Of a stretch of 64,000 nt of DNA, positions 47,636 through 55,090 are shown one piece after another (positions within the stretch are counted from its first letter, which is position 1; every line of letters begins with the position of its first letter). Below the pieces are notes generated by a model. The model was not told the origin of the DNA, made no database searches, and saw nothing but the letters and a program-made list of their open reading frames with translations. Location of the stretch: assembly GCA_947503435.1 (NCBI GenBank), contig CANNDL010000006.1:62001-126000 (forward strand), in the 5' to 3' direction. This stretch comes from an uncultured Kangiella sp. Lineage in GTDB: Bacteria > Pseudomonadota > Gammaproteobacteria > Enterobacterales > Kangiellaceae. The translations under genes were made by a program, and so were the position numbers.

Positions 47636-50600
47636 ATGAAAAAAATGCTAATAACGCTAATTATCAGCTTTACTATGTTCACCTCTTTTACGAGTAAAAC
47701 CGATGATATCGAAATATATTTTGGTGCCTCGTCTCCAGCAAATGTCTTATTGGTACTTGATACCTCCGGCTCGATGAATACGGAAGATGTTACCTGTACT
47801 AATGCAAGTGGGAGTGATTACTCTTGTAGTCGGCTACAAGCGTTAAAAGATGGAGTGGAGATATTTCTAAACAGCGTAGATGATAATGTTCGCGTAGGCA
47901 TAATGAGATTCCCCGCACAAGTTTCAGGTGACACGGTGTTAGGAGGGGAGTTGCTATATCCTGTCTCTCCTATGGGAGAAATCGCAGAGGGTAGTGCCTT
48001 TAGTCATCGTGAAAATGTTAAATATATCGTTGATAACCTTACCGCTCAGGGCGGGACGCCTCTAACCCAAACATTCGAACAGGCGGTTAAATATTTTTCA
48101 GATGATTTTCGACACTTATCCGGTTCTAAAAGTGTAAGTTTGGTATACGATCAAGAAAACTTAGATACTGGACGAATGAGTTATGGATTAACTTGGAGCC
48201 AAAAATTTCCGAGCTACCTTGGGGATTTAGTTGATACACCAATTGAGCCTCAGTGTTTATTAAGGAATAAAATTGTTTTGCTGACAGACGGGCAACCGAA
48301 CTCAATGCTAAATGATACTCGGGATGACATCAATACTCTAACGTCTGCTTCCTGCATTACAACTAATGAAAATGATGAGTCCATTTATAATACAAGAAAT
48401 GGTAGAGTCCATGATACTGAAAGGGACATTTTTGCTGGCAAAGATTGTGCTGTTAAATTAGCAAATTATTCTGCGAATACTGATTTGATCAACAACATGC
48501 CTGGCTCATTTGTGGAAGTAGACACGCTTGGCTTTGCTTTGGATAGTGATGCTCCAAAGGAATATTTAGAATCAGTAGCAAAAGCAGGAAATGGCACCGC
48601 TTATGAAGCTTCGGATGCGCAGTCATTAGCAAATGCATTTAATGCATCATTGGATTCAGTCTCAGACTCAAGTAGTTTTGTAGCACCAAGTGTTCCTTTA
48701 AGCCAATCCAATCGATTAAGCAGTGGAAACGAATTATTCTTAGCCATGTTTAAGCCAGAATCTAAGCAACTTTGGCACGGTAACCTCAAAAAGTATTTCC
48801 TGCAAGATGGCAATATCGTCGATAAGAATGGTGCTGCTGCAGTTAATGATAAAGGAGCTTTTTATTCAACAGCCTCAAGTGCTTGGAGTCAAAATGATGG
48901 CGATTCAGTAGTATTTGGTGGTGCTGCTCAAGCCATGAGTTTACCGCGAAACGTGTACTCGAATATTTTAAATAAAAATATTTGGGTAAATCAAAATCAG
49001 ATTAAAACAAATAATAATAAAATTACTAATGCTCTATTAGGTTTACCTGCTAATACATCGGATGGAGACTTAAAGGCTCATATTTCTTGGATTTATAATC
49101 AGCAAGTTTCATATGATTCAGATGGTGATGGCGTTAGTGATATGAACGTGAATCGCTTTGGAGACCCTTTGCATTCAAAACCAGTTATGGTTCGATATAG
49201 TTCAGGAAACACTGTATTTGTTGGATCAAACCAAGGCTATTTACATGCTATCAATCCAGACAATAACAGTGGCAATGAGATCTGGTCATATATTCCGAGA
49301 CAGTTATTACCCAACGTAGCAACTTGGGCTAAGGATTCCGATTTAGCATCTACTAGTTCACGAGTTTATGGTTTAGATGGCGATATCACTATTTATCACC
49401 AAGATAAAGATCGCGATAACATTATCGATGCAGGAGAAAAAGCTTATTTATATGTAGGTATGCGTCGTGGTGGCAGGAACTATTATGCGATTGATATTTC
49501 TGATCGTGAAAAACCGAACGTTATGTTTACCATTACTGGTGATAAGGCCACTTTTGATGAAACCCAAACAGGGAGCTTGGCTTGGGATAAAGTTGAATAC
49601 TATGAGGGGTTAGCACAAACTTGGTCCAAACCGATTGTTGGCATGATGAAGTTGGGCAAACAGCAACGTTTAGTGATGTTATTTGGTGGAGGCTATGACG
49701 CCAATAGCCAAGATAACTCGGCTTCAATTGCTGGCAATAACGATTCAATAGGAAACAATGTCTTCATTGCCGATGCAATAACTGGAAAAATGTTGTGGAA
49801 TGCTAAAGATAATACTGAGCATAAACGCTCAGGAGCCTTGTCTACTCTACTTACGAATAGTTTTGCTGCGCCTCTTTCTGTGGGCGATTTAACAGGCTCA
49901 GGAACCATTGAACACTTCTATGCTGCCGATTTAGGGGGGCAAGTATTCCGGTTTGATGTCTTTGAAGACAATAGTGGGTCCTCAAAAATTCAAGGTGCTA
50001 AATTCGCTGATATTCAAGGCTCAGGTTTAGCTGGAAATCGCCGATTTTATAATAAGCCGGATGTTTCATTTATTCGAATGCAAGGCAACACAATGGCAAT
50101 GATAGCTATTGGTAGTGGTTATCGTGCACATCCTTTAGATGAAAATGCATCGGATAGGTTTTATGTGTTTTTTGACAATCAAATAGTGGAAAAGAAATTC
50201 GATTCATCGATTTTTACAGAAAACAGTTTATATAACATCACCAACAAAATTACTGGAGTGGGCGGAGTCGACCGTTTTGCATCTATTTTTGATATCTTTA
50301 ATGCCAAGAAAAAGGGCTGGTATTTAGAGTTAGCAAAAGGCGAGAAAGTGTTGTCTGATTCAACTACAGTTAACTATCGTACATTCTTTACGACCTATTC
50401 ACCGTCTAGTAATCCTAATAGCTGTACTGTATCAGTCGGTACTAATAAGTTATATGCAATGAGTGTTCTTGATGGACGTCCTGGATTTAACGAATTTGAT
50501 CATAATAATAACGGTACACTAGATGAAGTAGATGAGCGCTCGACAGAAGTCAATTATGTCGGTATTGCTCCTGGTTTCACGGTGTTGTTCCCAGAAGGGG

Positions 50601-50737
50601 ATACCAATATAGTTTCATTTGTTGGCGCTGAGCAGATATGTAGTGGTGCTAATTGTGACTTTGCTAATGACCTAACTACGGTTAAGTGGCGTGAAATTGA
50701 TGATAAAGAGAGAGCGGCTATTATCAATGCTAACTAG
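47636..50737 (+). CDS. PilY1-like pilus tip protein, copy B with complete vWA MIDAS
   Basis: A 1033-residue PilY1 with a signal peptide (about 1-20). The vWA MIDAS is complete: DTSGS (D42 to S46), GGTPLTQ and LLTDGQP. The C-terminal PilY1 beta-propeller includes the calcium loop DKDRDNIID (590-598), VGMRRGGRNYYAIDIS, and SGYRAHPLDE. There is a second acidic DSDGDGVSDMN loop near residue 495 and DHNNNGTLDEVDE near residue 959, both calcium-binding in appearance. It should serve as a pilus tip adhesin/mechanosensor of type IV pili. It shares only moderate identity by eye with copy A, so the duplication is old. Confidence 0.92.
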   Translation: MKKMLITLIISFTMFTSFTSKTDDIEIYFGASSPANVLLVLDTSGSMNTEDVTCTNASGSDYSCSRLQALKDGVEIFLNSVDDNVRVGIMRFPAQVSGDTVLGGELLYPVSPMGEIAEGSAFSHRENVKYIVDNLTAQGGTPLTQTFEQAVKYFSDDFRHLSGSKSVSLVYDQENLDTGRMSYGLTWSQKFPSYLGDLVDTPIEPQCLLRNKIVLLTDGQPNSMLNDTRDDINTLTSASCITTNENDESIYNTRNGRVHDTERDIFAGKDCAVKLANYSANTDLINNMPGSFVEVDTLGFALDSDAPKEYLESVAKAGNGTAYEASDAQSLANAFNASLDSVSDSSSFVAPSVPLSQSNRLSSGNELFLAMFKPESKQLWHGNLKKYFLQDGNIVDKNGAAAVNDKGAFYSTASSAWSQNDGDSVVFGGAAQAMSLPRNVYSNILNKNIWVNQNQIKTNNNKITNALLGLPANTSDGDLKAHISWIYNQQVSYDSDGDGVSDMNVNRFGDPLHSKPVMVRYSSGNTVFVGSNQGYLHAINPDNNSGNEIWSYIPRQLLPNVATWAKDSDLASTSSRVYGLDGDITIYHQDKDRDNIIDAGEKAYLYVGMRRGGRNYYAIDISDREKPNVMFTITGDKATFDETQTGSLAWDKVEYYEGLAQTWSKPIVGMMKLGKQQRLVMLFGGGYDANSQDNSASIAGNNDSIGNNVFIADAITGKMLWNAKDNTEHKRSGALSTLLTNSFAAPLSVGDLTGSGTIEHFYAADLGGQVFRFDVFEDNSGSSKIQGAKFADIQGSGLAGNRRFYNKPDVSFIRMQGNTMAMIAIGSGYRAHPLDENASDRFYVFFDNQIVEKKFDSSIFTENSLYNITNKITGVGGVDRFASIFDIFNAKKKGWYLELAKGEKVLSDSTTVNYRTFFTTYSPSSNPNSCTVSVGTNKLYAMSVLDGRPGFNEFDHNNNGTLDEVDERSTEVNYVGIAPGFTVLFPEGDTNIVSFVGAEQICSGANCDFANDLTTVKWREIDDKERAAIINAN

Positions 50738-50773
50738 TTGATATTTAGAATTATTTGCTAATTCTTGCCAATT

Positions 50774-50823
50774 ACCCCTCGTCATGTAGAATATTTAAAA
50801 AAACTATGGATGAGGGGTTTTTT
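50774..50823 (+). promoter_or_regulatory. Terminator-like hairpin overlapping the parA-like ribosome-binding site
   Basis: ACCCCTC (50774-50780) pairs with GAGGGGT (50812-50818), and a run of T follows (50818-50823) directly before the GTG start at 50824. The 3' arm is also the best Shine-Dalgarno (GAGGGG). The same element can end the pilus transcript and mask translation of the next gene. Confidence 0.5.
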
Positions 50824-51534
50824 GTGCGCGCAAAAGTTATAAGTTTTGTTCAAATGAAGGGTGGAGCGGGTAAAACTACGCTCTGCGCCAATATTGCATC
50901 AACTTTATCGGATCAAGCCAACGTTTTAATGGTTGATACCGATTTTCCGCAAAGCTCATTAGATACTTGGTATCGAATTCGTGATGAAAAATATGAAATC
51001 GAAAACTTACAAGTAAGCACTGCAAAAAATTTAAATCAATTACAAAAAACGGTTCGAGATAATCTTGATGCATACGACTATATTTTGATAGATGGTCATC
51101 CGCGAATTACCAACATTACTCGAGCAGTATTAATGCTATCGGATTTAGCTCTTATCCCTCTTAGCCCGTCACAGGTGGAAGTTTGGTCAACCAAGCATCT
51201 TGCCGATATCGTCGAAGAGGCCAAAGCCATAAACCCGCATTTAGATGCAAAGATTTGCTGGAATCGATATAGAGTTAGAACAAACTCGGCTGAATCAGTG
51301 GTAGCAGAAGCAAAGAAAGTTCTTAAAATTGATGACTTACCTGCGAAACTTGGTAATCGGGTAGCTTATTTAGATTCTTTCGCACAAGGATTAACGGTTG
51401 CGGAATGGCATGACCAAGCAGCCAAAATGGAAATTTGGTCTTTAACCTCTGGCATCCAAAGAATATTAGATAAGCAAGGTAACCATAGAATTAAGACAGA
51501 AGCGCAAGTTGATAAATTTGCTAAGGCAAAATAA
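50824..51534 (+). CDS. Orphan ParA/MinD-family ATPase
   Basis: A 236-residue deviant Walker A ATPase: VQMKGGAGKTTLCANIASTL (KGGxGKT), VLMVDTDFPQSSLDTWY (Walker A' region) and YDYILIDGHPRI. GTG 50824 has GAGGGG six bases upstream; ATG 50806 in the same frame is an alternative start, and 50755 is not supported. No ParB partner lies nearby, so it is not a normal chromosome-partition locus. ParA-like proteins also position pili or other complexes. It follows the pilus operon after 86 nt and precedes the trp leader region, in which its last codons hold a promoter-like element. Confidence 0.8.
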   Translation: MRAKVISFVQMKGGAGKTTLCANIASTLSDQANVLMVDTDFPQSSLDTWYRIRDEKYEIENLQVSTAKNLNQLQKTVRDNLDAYDYILIDGHPRITNITRAVLMLSDLALIPLSPSQVEVWSTKHLADIVEEAKAINPHLDAKICWNRYRVRTNSAESVVAEAKKVLKIDDLPAKLGNRVAYLDSFAQGLTVAEWHDQAAKMEIWSLTSGIQRILDKQGNHRIKTEAQVDKFAKAK

Positions 51535-51537
51535 TTT
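51509..51537 (+). promoter_or_regulatory. Candidate promoter P1 of the aro-trp supra-operon
   Basis: TTGATA (51509-51514), a 17-nt spacer, and TAATTT (51532-51537) at the very end of the parA-like gene. Transcription from here would start near 51544, leaving about 39 nt before leader ORF 1. Confidence 0.5.
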
Positions 51538-51547
51538 GAATTTTAGC

Positions 51548-51576
51548 TTGACCGAATCTAAACAATCGACTAATTT
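51548..51576 (+). promoter_or_regulatory. Candidate promoter P2 of the aro-trp supra-operon
   Basis: TTGACC (51548-51553), a 17-nt spacer and TAATTT (51571-51576). The start point would fall at or next to the leader ORF 1 ATG (51583), giving a nearly leaderless message. A near-palindrome CGACTAATTTAATCG overlaps the -10 and could be a repressor site; I cannot show that it is a TrpR box. Confidence 0.45.
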
Positions 51577-51582
51577 AATCGC

Positions 51583-51627
51583 ATGAAAACATTAAACCTA
51601 ATGATTACTTGGTGGCACGCTATTTAG
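51583..51627 (+). CDS. trp leader peptide 1
   Basis: A 14-residue ORF, MKTLNLMITWWHAI, with two adjacent Trp codons at 51610-51615 and a TAG stop. No strong Shine-Dalgarno is visible. The stop sits right at the GCGGGC segment (51631-51636), so a ribosome ending here would cover that segment, as in the classical attenuator. Stalling at the Trp codons would leave it free to pair with the terminator arm. Confidence 0.85.
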   Translation: MKTLNLMITWWHAI

Positions 51628-51630
51628 ATG

Positions 51631-51669
51631 GCGGGCAAGGTTGTGTTTAAAGAATTATTTAAAGCCCGC
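51631..51669 (+). promoter_or_regulatory. Antiterminator of attenuator 1
   Basis: GCGGGC (51631-51636) is complementary to GCCCGC (51664-51669), the 5' arm of terminator 1. One flanking G-U pair extends it. The mutually exclusive pairing fits a transcription attenuator. Confidence 0.7.
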
Positions 51670-51684
51670 TTCTAGCGGGCTTTT
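51661..51684 (+). terminator. Attenuator terminator 1
   Basis: AAAGCCCGCT (51661-51670), loop TCT, AGCGGGCTTT (51674-51683), with the T-run extending to 51687. A perfect 10-bp stem, a strong intrinsic terminator ahead of the operon. Confidence 0.92.
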
Positions 51685-51735
51685 TTTGTTTACTTATATT
51701 GGATTAATGCAGTGACTATATCTACAAAACAATTC

Positions 51736-51801
51736 ATGTCTATTAACTGGTGGTGGAACTGGAGATGGCGGGCTTATGTTCGAGGATTGTTTATGCACTA
51801 A
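51736..51801 (+). CDS. trp leader peptide 2, five Trp codons in 21
   Basis: A 21-residue ORF starting MSINWWWNWRWRAY, with Trp codons at 51748, 51751, 51754, 51760 and 51766 and a TAA stop at 51799-51801. It also has one Tyr and one Phe codon. The ORF runs through the conserved GCGGGC segment instead of ending at it as leader 1 does. A Trp density of five in eight consecutive residues (5-12) is not expected by chance. The Shine-Dalgarno is weak. Confidence 0.85.
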   Translation: MSINWWWNWRWRAYVRGLFMH

Positions 51802-51826
51802 ATACAACGATTTTGAATAAGCCCGC
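51768..51826 (+). promoter_or_regulatory. Antiterminator of attenuator 2
   Basis: GCGGGCTTAT (51768-51777) is perfectly complementary to ATAAGCCCGC (51817-51826), a 10-bp stem that uses the 5' arm of terminator 2. Its 5' arm lies inside leader ORF 2, just after the last Trp codon. Confidence 0.8.
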
Positions 51827-51852
51827 TCTTCGTAAGAAAGCGGGTTTTTTTT
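51822..51852 (+). terminator. Attenuator terminator 2
   Basis: CCCGCT (51822-51827) pairs with AGCGGG (51839-51844), with an inner CTT/AAG continuation around a CGT loop and two bulged bases, followed by eight T (51845-51852). It lies 44 nt before the DAHP synthase ATG. Confidence 0.9.
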
Positions 51853-51895
51853 ATGCCAACTCAAAAAACATTTTTATATAGAATTAGGAACCGAA

Positions 51896-52951
51896 ATGAT
51901 TATTATTTTAAAAGCCAATACGAGTGAAGCTCAGGCCCAAGAAGTATTGAACGAAATAGAACAAGCTGGGTTACAGCCTCTAAATATGCCGGGCGTGGAA
52001 CGAACCGTATTGGGTGCGTTAGGCGACGAGCGTATCCTGGATTCTCTTAATTTAGAGAAATACCCTCAAGTAGAAACCATTAAGCCAATTTTAAGTAAAT
52101 ACAAGTTAGTAAGCCGAGAAATATATCCTCAAGACACAGTTATACGGCTTGGAAATACCCCCGTTGGTGCACAACAATTTGCTCTTATCGGCGGCCCCTG
52201 TGCTATTGAAAGTGAAGAACAATTATTAGATACCGCCAATTATGTGAAAACCGCGGGTGCTACGGTTCTTAGAGGTGGTGCTTTCAAGCCTAGGACGAGT
52301 CCATATTCATTCCAAGGCTTAGGTCTCGAAGGGCTAAAAATTATGCAGCGGGTGGCTAAAGAAACTGGGCTAGATACCATTACCGAGCTAATGGACATAA
52401 AAGATTTAGATGACGTAGCCAACTATACTTCTGCGATCCAAATTGGTGCACGTAACATGCAAAATTATTCACTATTAAAAGCCGTGGGTGAAACACAAAA
52501 GCCAGTACTGCTGAAGCGTGGCCTATCTGCAACCATAGAAGAGTTGCTACTAGCGGCAGAGTATATTGTTGCAACGGGTAACCCCAATGTCATGATTTGC
52601 GAAAGGGGGATCCGAACTTTCGAAACCGCGACTCGAAATACACTAGATCTTAATGCCGTTGCATTTATTAAAGAAAAAAGTCATTTGCCGGTAATAGTCG
52701 ATCCATCCCATGGTACTGGTGTACGTAATTTAGTAGCGCCAATGGCAAAAGCGGGGGTTGCTTGTGGCGCTGATGGGTTAATCATTGAGTGCCATAGAAA
52801 TCCTGTTGAGTCGGTTTCTGATGCTGCACAAGCCTTATCACCTACAGACTTTTCAACACTTATACAGCAATTGAAGCCATTCATTGAAGCCAGTGGTAGA
52901 AGTTTTAAACCTCTCTCCGATATTCAAGTTAGAGGTCAGTATGCAAGTTAA
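51896..52951 (+). CDS. aroF: 3-deoxy-7-phosphoheptulonate (DAHP) synthase, type I-beta-like with N-terminal ferredoxin-like domain
   Basis: A 351-residue DAHP synthase, the first enzyme of the shikimate pathway. Residues about 1-65 form an added N-terminal domain ([21 protein letters not shown]) like the regulatory ferredoxin-like domain of Thermotoga-type enzymes. The barrel holds [37 protein letters not shown] and VDPSHGTG, all typical of type I-beta/KDO8PS-like synthases, unlike the E. coli AroFGH (type I-alpha). It opens the supra-operon behind two Trp attenuators, so Trp availability should set shikimate entry. It has AGGA before its ATG and its 3' end overlaps trpE by 11 nt. Confidence 0.92.
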   Translation: MIIILKANTSEAQAQEVLNEIEQAGLQPLNMPGVERTVLGALGDERILDSLNLEKYPQVETIKPILSKYKLVSREIYPQDTVIRLGNTPVGAQQFALIGGPCAIESEEQLLDTANYVKTAGATVLRGGAFKPRTSPYSFQGLGLEGLKIMQRVAKETGLDTITELMDIKDLDDVANYTSAIQIGARNMQNYSLLKAVGETQKPVLLKRGLSATIEELLLAAEYIVATGNPNVMICERGIRTFETATRNTLDLNAVAFIKEKSHLPVIVDPSHGTGVRNLVAPMAKAGVACGADGLIIECHRNPVESVSDAAQALSPTDFSTLIQQLKPFIEASGRSFKPLSDIQVRGQYAS

Positions 52952-54482
52952 AACTTTAGTAAAAAAACTTTCTTTGTCGCTAAGTCCTTTGGAGGCTTAT
53001 AAACGTCTATCGGATAACGGAAGAAAGCCAAACACAGTGTTACTTGAGACCGCTGAGGCAGTAAGTCACAAACACCAAAAAAGCATTATTGGAATCTCTA
53101 GCGCTGTAGAAGTTAAAGCAAAAGATAGCAAAGTAATTATCAATGCGCTTAATAATAATGGTAGAGCATTTATTGCAAGTTTTGATAGCTCTGAATTGAA
53201 CGGGTTTGAAATTACGTCCAGTGAAGATTCTATTGAATTAAGGTTAAGACAAGAGCGCAGTTCATATGATGAAGAGAAGCGCTTATCTCAAATTTCTACA
53301 TTATTTGTATTAAAAGAAATAAAGCGACAAATCAAATGCAATAGTGCTGAAGATGAAACGAGTTATTTGTTGGGGGCTTTCAGTTATGACTTGGTCGATC
53401 AATTTGAAGCTCTTAAAGAAATAGAAAAACCTGAAGACGACTTTGTTTTTTATTTGGCGGATCAACTGCTCATACAAACGCGTGATAATAACTCCGCACA
53501 AATCATTATTAAGGGATTTGGTCAAAATGCTTGCAATGAAATCCACTTAGGTTTGGAAATGGAAAATGTTCAAACACTTATCAATAGCCCCATGGCGTAT
53601 CAATACAAACAAATTGAATCATCAAACGTTAATGTTGATGTCTCTGATGAAAAGTTTATGCAGCAGGTTAAGGATGCAAAAGAACACATTATAAAGGGAG
53701 ATGTATTTCAAGTTGTATTGTCAAGAAACTACTCTATTGATTGTCCAGAACCCTTATTAGCATATGAAAATTTGCGATCTTCTAATCCCAGCCCTTATAT
53801 GTACTTCCTAAATTTTGCTGATAAGCAATTATTTGGAGCAAGCCCAGAAAGCTGCTTAAAGTTGAATTCTGATAAGCAAATTAGCCTTTACCCCATAGCA
53901 GGAACACGTAAGAGGCCAATTATAGATAATCGAATCAATCATGCTCGAGATGCATTAATCGAATTTGAATTATTAGACGATGCTAAAGAATCAGCAGAGC
54001 ATATGATGCTAGTTGATTTAGCTAGGAATGACATTGCAAGAGTTGCTAAAAACGGAACTAGAAAAATTACCCAACTCAAAAAGATTGTTAAATATTCACA
54101 TGTTATGCATATGGTATCTGAAATAAAAGGAACTCTTAAAGATACTTTAGATCCACTTGATGCATATAGAGCTTGTGCAAACATGGGTACATTAACCGGA
54201 ACTCCTAAAATTAAAGCCGCGAATATCATTCGTGATTTTGAGCAACATGGTCGAGGTTTTTATGGCGGAGCGGTGACTGCTTTTAACGCTAATGACGAGT
54301 TTGATAGTGCAATTGTTATTCGTTCTGCGGTGATAAAAGAAAGCGTCGCAACAATTACTGCCGGTGCTGGTATTGTTTACGAATCCAATCCTTCTGCTGA
54401 AGCAAAAGAAACTGATAATAAAGCTGCCGCAGTCATTAGTGCATGCCAAGCCGCTTTGCTGGTCAAGGAGAAGGTAGCATGA
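52941..54482 (+). CDS. trpE: Anthranilate synthase component I
   Basis: A 513-residue TrpE that makes anthranilate from chorismate with ammonia from TrpG. ATG 52941 lies within the end of aroF and has AGAGG upstream; the longer frame from 52884 is rejected. The C-terminal chorismate-binding domain has GDVFQVVLSRNY, FGASPESCL, IAGTRKRP and GRGFYGGAV. The N-terminal Trp-feedback segment LLESAE of E. coli is LLETAE here (Thr37 in place of the regulatory Ser). The ATGA overlap with trpG implies coupling of the two subunits. Confidence 0.95.
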   Translation: MQVKTLVKKLSLSLSPLEAYKRLSDNGRKPNTVLLETAEAVSHKHQKSIIGISSAVEVKAKDSKVIINALNNNGRAFIASFDSSELNGFEITSSEDSIELRLRQERSSYDEEKRLSQISTLFVLKEIKRQIKCNSAEDETSYLLGAFSYDLVDQFEALKEIEKPEDDFVFYLADQLLIQTRDNNSAQIIIKGFGQNACNEIHLGLEMENVQTLINSPMAYQYKQIESSNVNVDVSDEKFMQQVKDAKEHIIKGDVFQVVLSRNYSIDCPEPLLAYENLRSSNPSPYMYFLNFADKQLFGASPESCLKLNSDKQISLYPIAGTRKRPIIDNRINHARDALIEFELLDDAKESAEHMMLVDLARNDIARVAKNGTRKITQLKKIVKYSHVMHMVSEIKGTLKDTLDPLDAYRACANMGTLTGTPKIKAANIIRDFEQHGRGFYGGAVTAFNANDEFDSAIVIRSAVIKESVATITAGAGIVYESNPSAEAKETDNKAAAVISACQAALLVKEKVA

Positions 54483-55090
54483 AGGTTTTGCTTATCGATA
54501 ACTATGATTCATTTATCTACAACCTTGAATACGACCTTAAGTCTTTAGGTTTCGAAGTAATGGTTTGTCGCAATGATATTGACTATGACAAATTAGTAAG
54601 ACTTACTTTAAACCATGATGCTCTGGTTATTTCTCCTGGTCCGTCGAACCCTGAAAATGCTGGACATTGTATCAAGCTGGTCAAAAATTTTTATATAAGG
54701 AAGCCCATTCTAGGCGTTTGCTTAGGACATCAGATTATAGCTGAAGCTCTGGGAGGTGAGGTTAATACTGCAAATGATATTGTGCATGGAAAAGTATCCA
54801 GTACTGAAATTACTGACTCTGCTTTATTCGAAAAATTAAAAGGCCCTATAAGGGTTGCGCGCTATCACTCGCTGATAGTTAATCGATTACCTTTTGAGTT
54901 GAAAGTTATTGCACAATCACAGAATAAAGAAATTATGGCTATAGAGCATACAAAATATCCAGTTTATGGCCTTCAATTTCATCCTGAAAGTATCATGACT
55001 TTAAATGGTGGCAAAATTCTTAACAACTTCAAGCAAATTGTTAGAAGCAATCTTAGTAATATGGAGATAGCTCATGTTGCAAATGCTTGA
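54479..55090 (+). CDS. trpG: Anthranilate synthase component II (glutamine amidotransferase)
   Basis: A 203-residue class I amidotransferase. It starts MKVLLIDNYDSFIYNLEYDL at 54479 (ATGA with trpE), not at the upstream in-frame codon. The Cys nucleophile is in GVCLGHQIIAEALGG and the His-Glu pair in LQFHPESIMT. It is free-standing, not fused to TrpD as it is in E. coli. It supplies ammonia to TrpE. The gene overlaps trpD by 17 nt. Confidence 0.95.
   Translation: MKVLLIDNYDSFIYNLEYDLKSLGFEVMVCRNDIDYDKLVRLTLNHDALVISPGPSNPENAGHCIKLVKNFYIRKPILGVCLGHQIIAEALGGEVNTANDIVHGKVSSTEITDSALFEKLKGPIRVARYHSLIVNRLPFELKVIAQSQNKEIMAIEHTKYPVYGLQFHPESIMTLNGGKILNNFKQIVRSNLSNMEIAHVANA

Larger units (their letters stand above)
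51535..51895 (+). promoter_or_regulatory. Tandem trp attenuator region between parA-like gene and DAHP synthase
   Basis: The 361 bp without a conventional gene hold two promoter candidates, two leader ORFs rich in Trp codons, two competing antiterminators and two intrinsic terminators, in that order. The shared block AGATGGCGGGC (51626-51636 and 51763-51773) and the AAGCCCGCT of both terminators show that the second unit is a copy of the first. Confidence 0.85.

Noticed and set aside
51571-51585. A TrpR operator in the near-palindrome CGACTAATTTAATCG
   Set aside because: Symmetry is 12 of 15 but it does not match the E. coli trp operator well enough to name; kept only as a note under promoter P2.
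51583-51801. Leader ORFs as random small ORFs
   Set aside because: The adjacent Trp codons, two T-tailed terminators and competing pairings in one 361-bp stretch before a trp operon make chance unlikely.
52884-52940. Longer TrpE start inside aroF
   Set aside because: ATG 52941 has AGAGG upstream and gives the expected TrpE N-terminus; the longer frame is the end of aroF in another frame.
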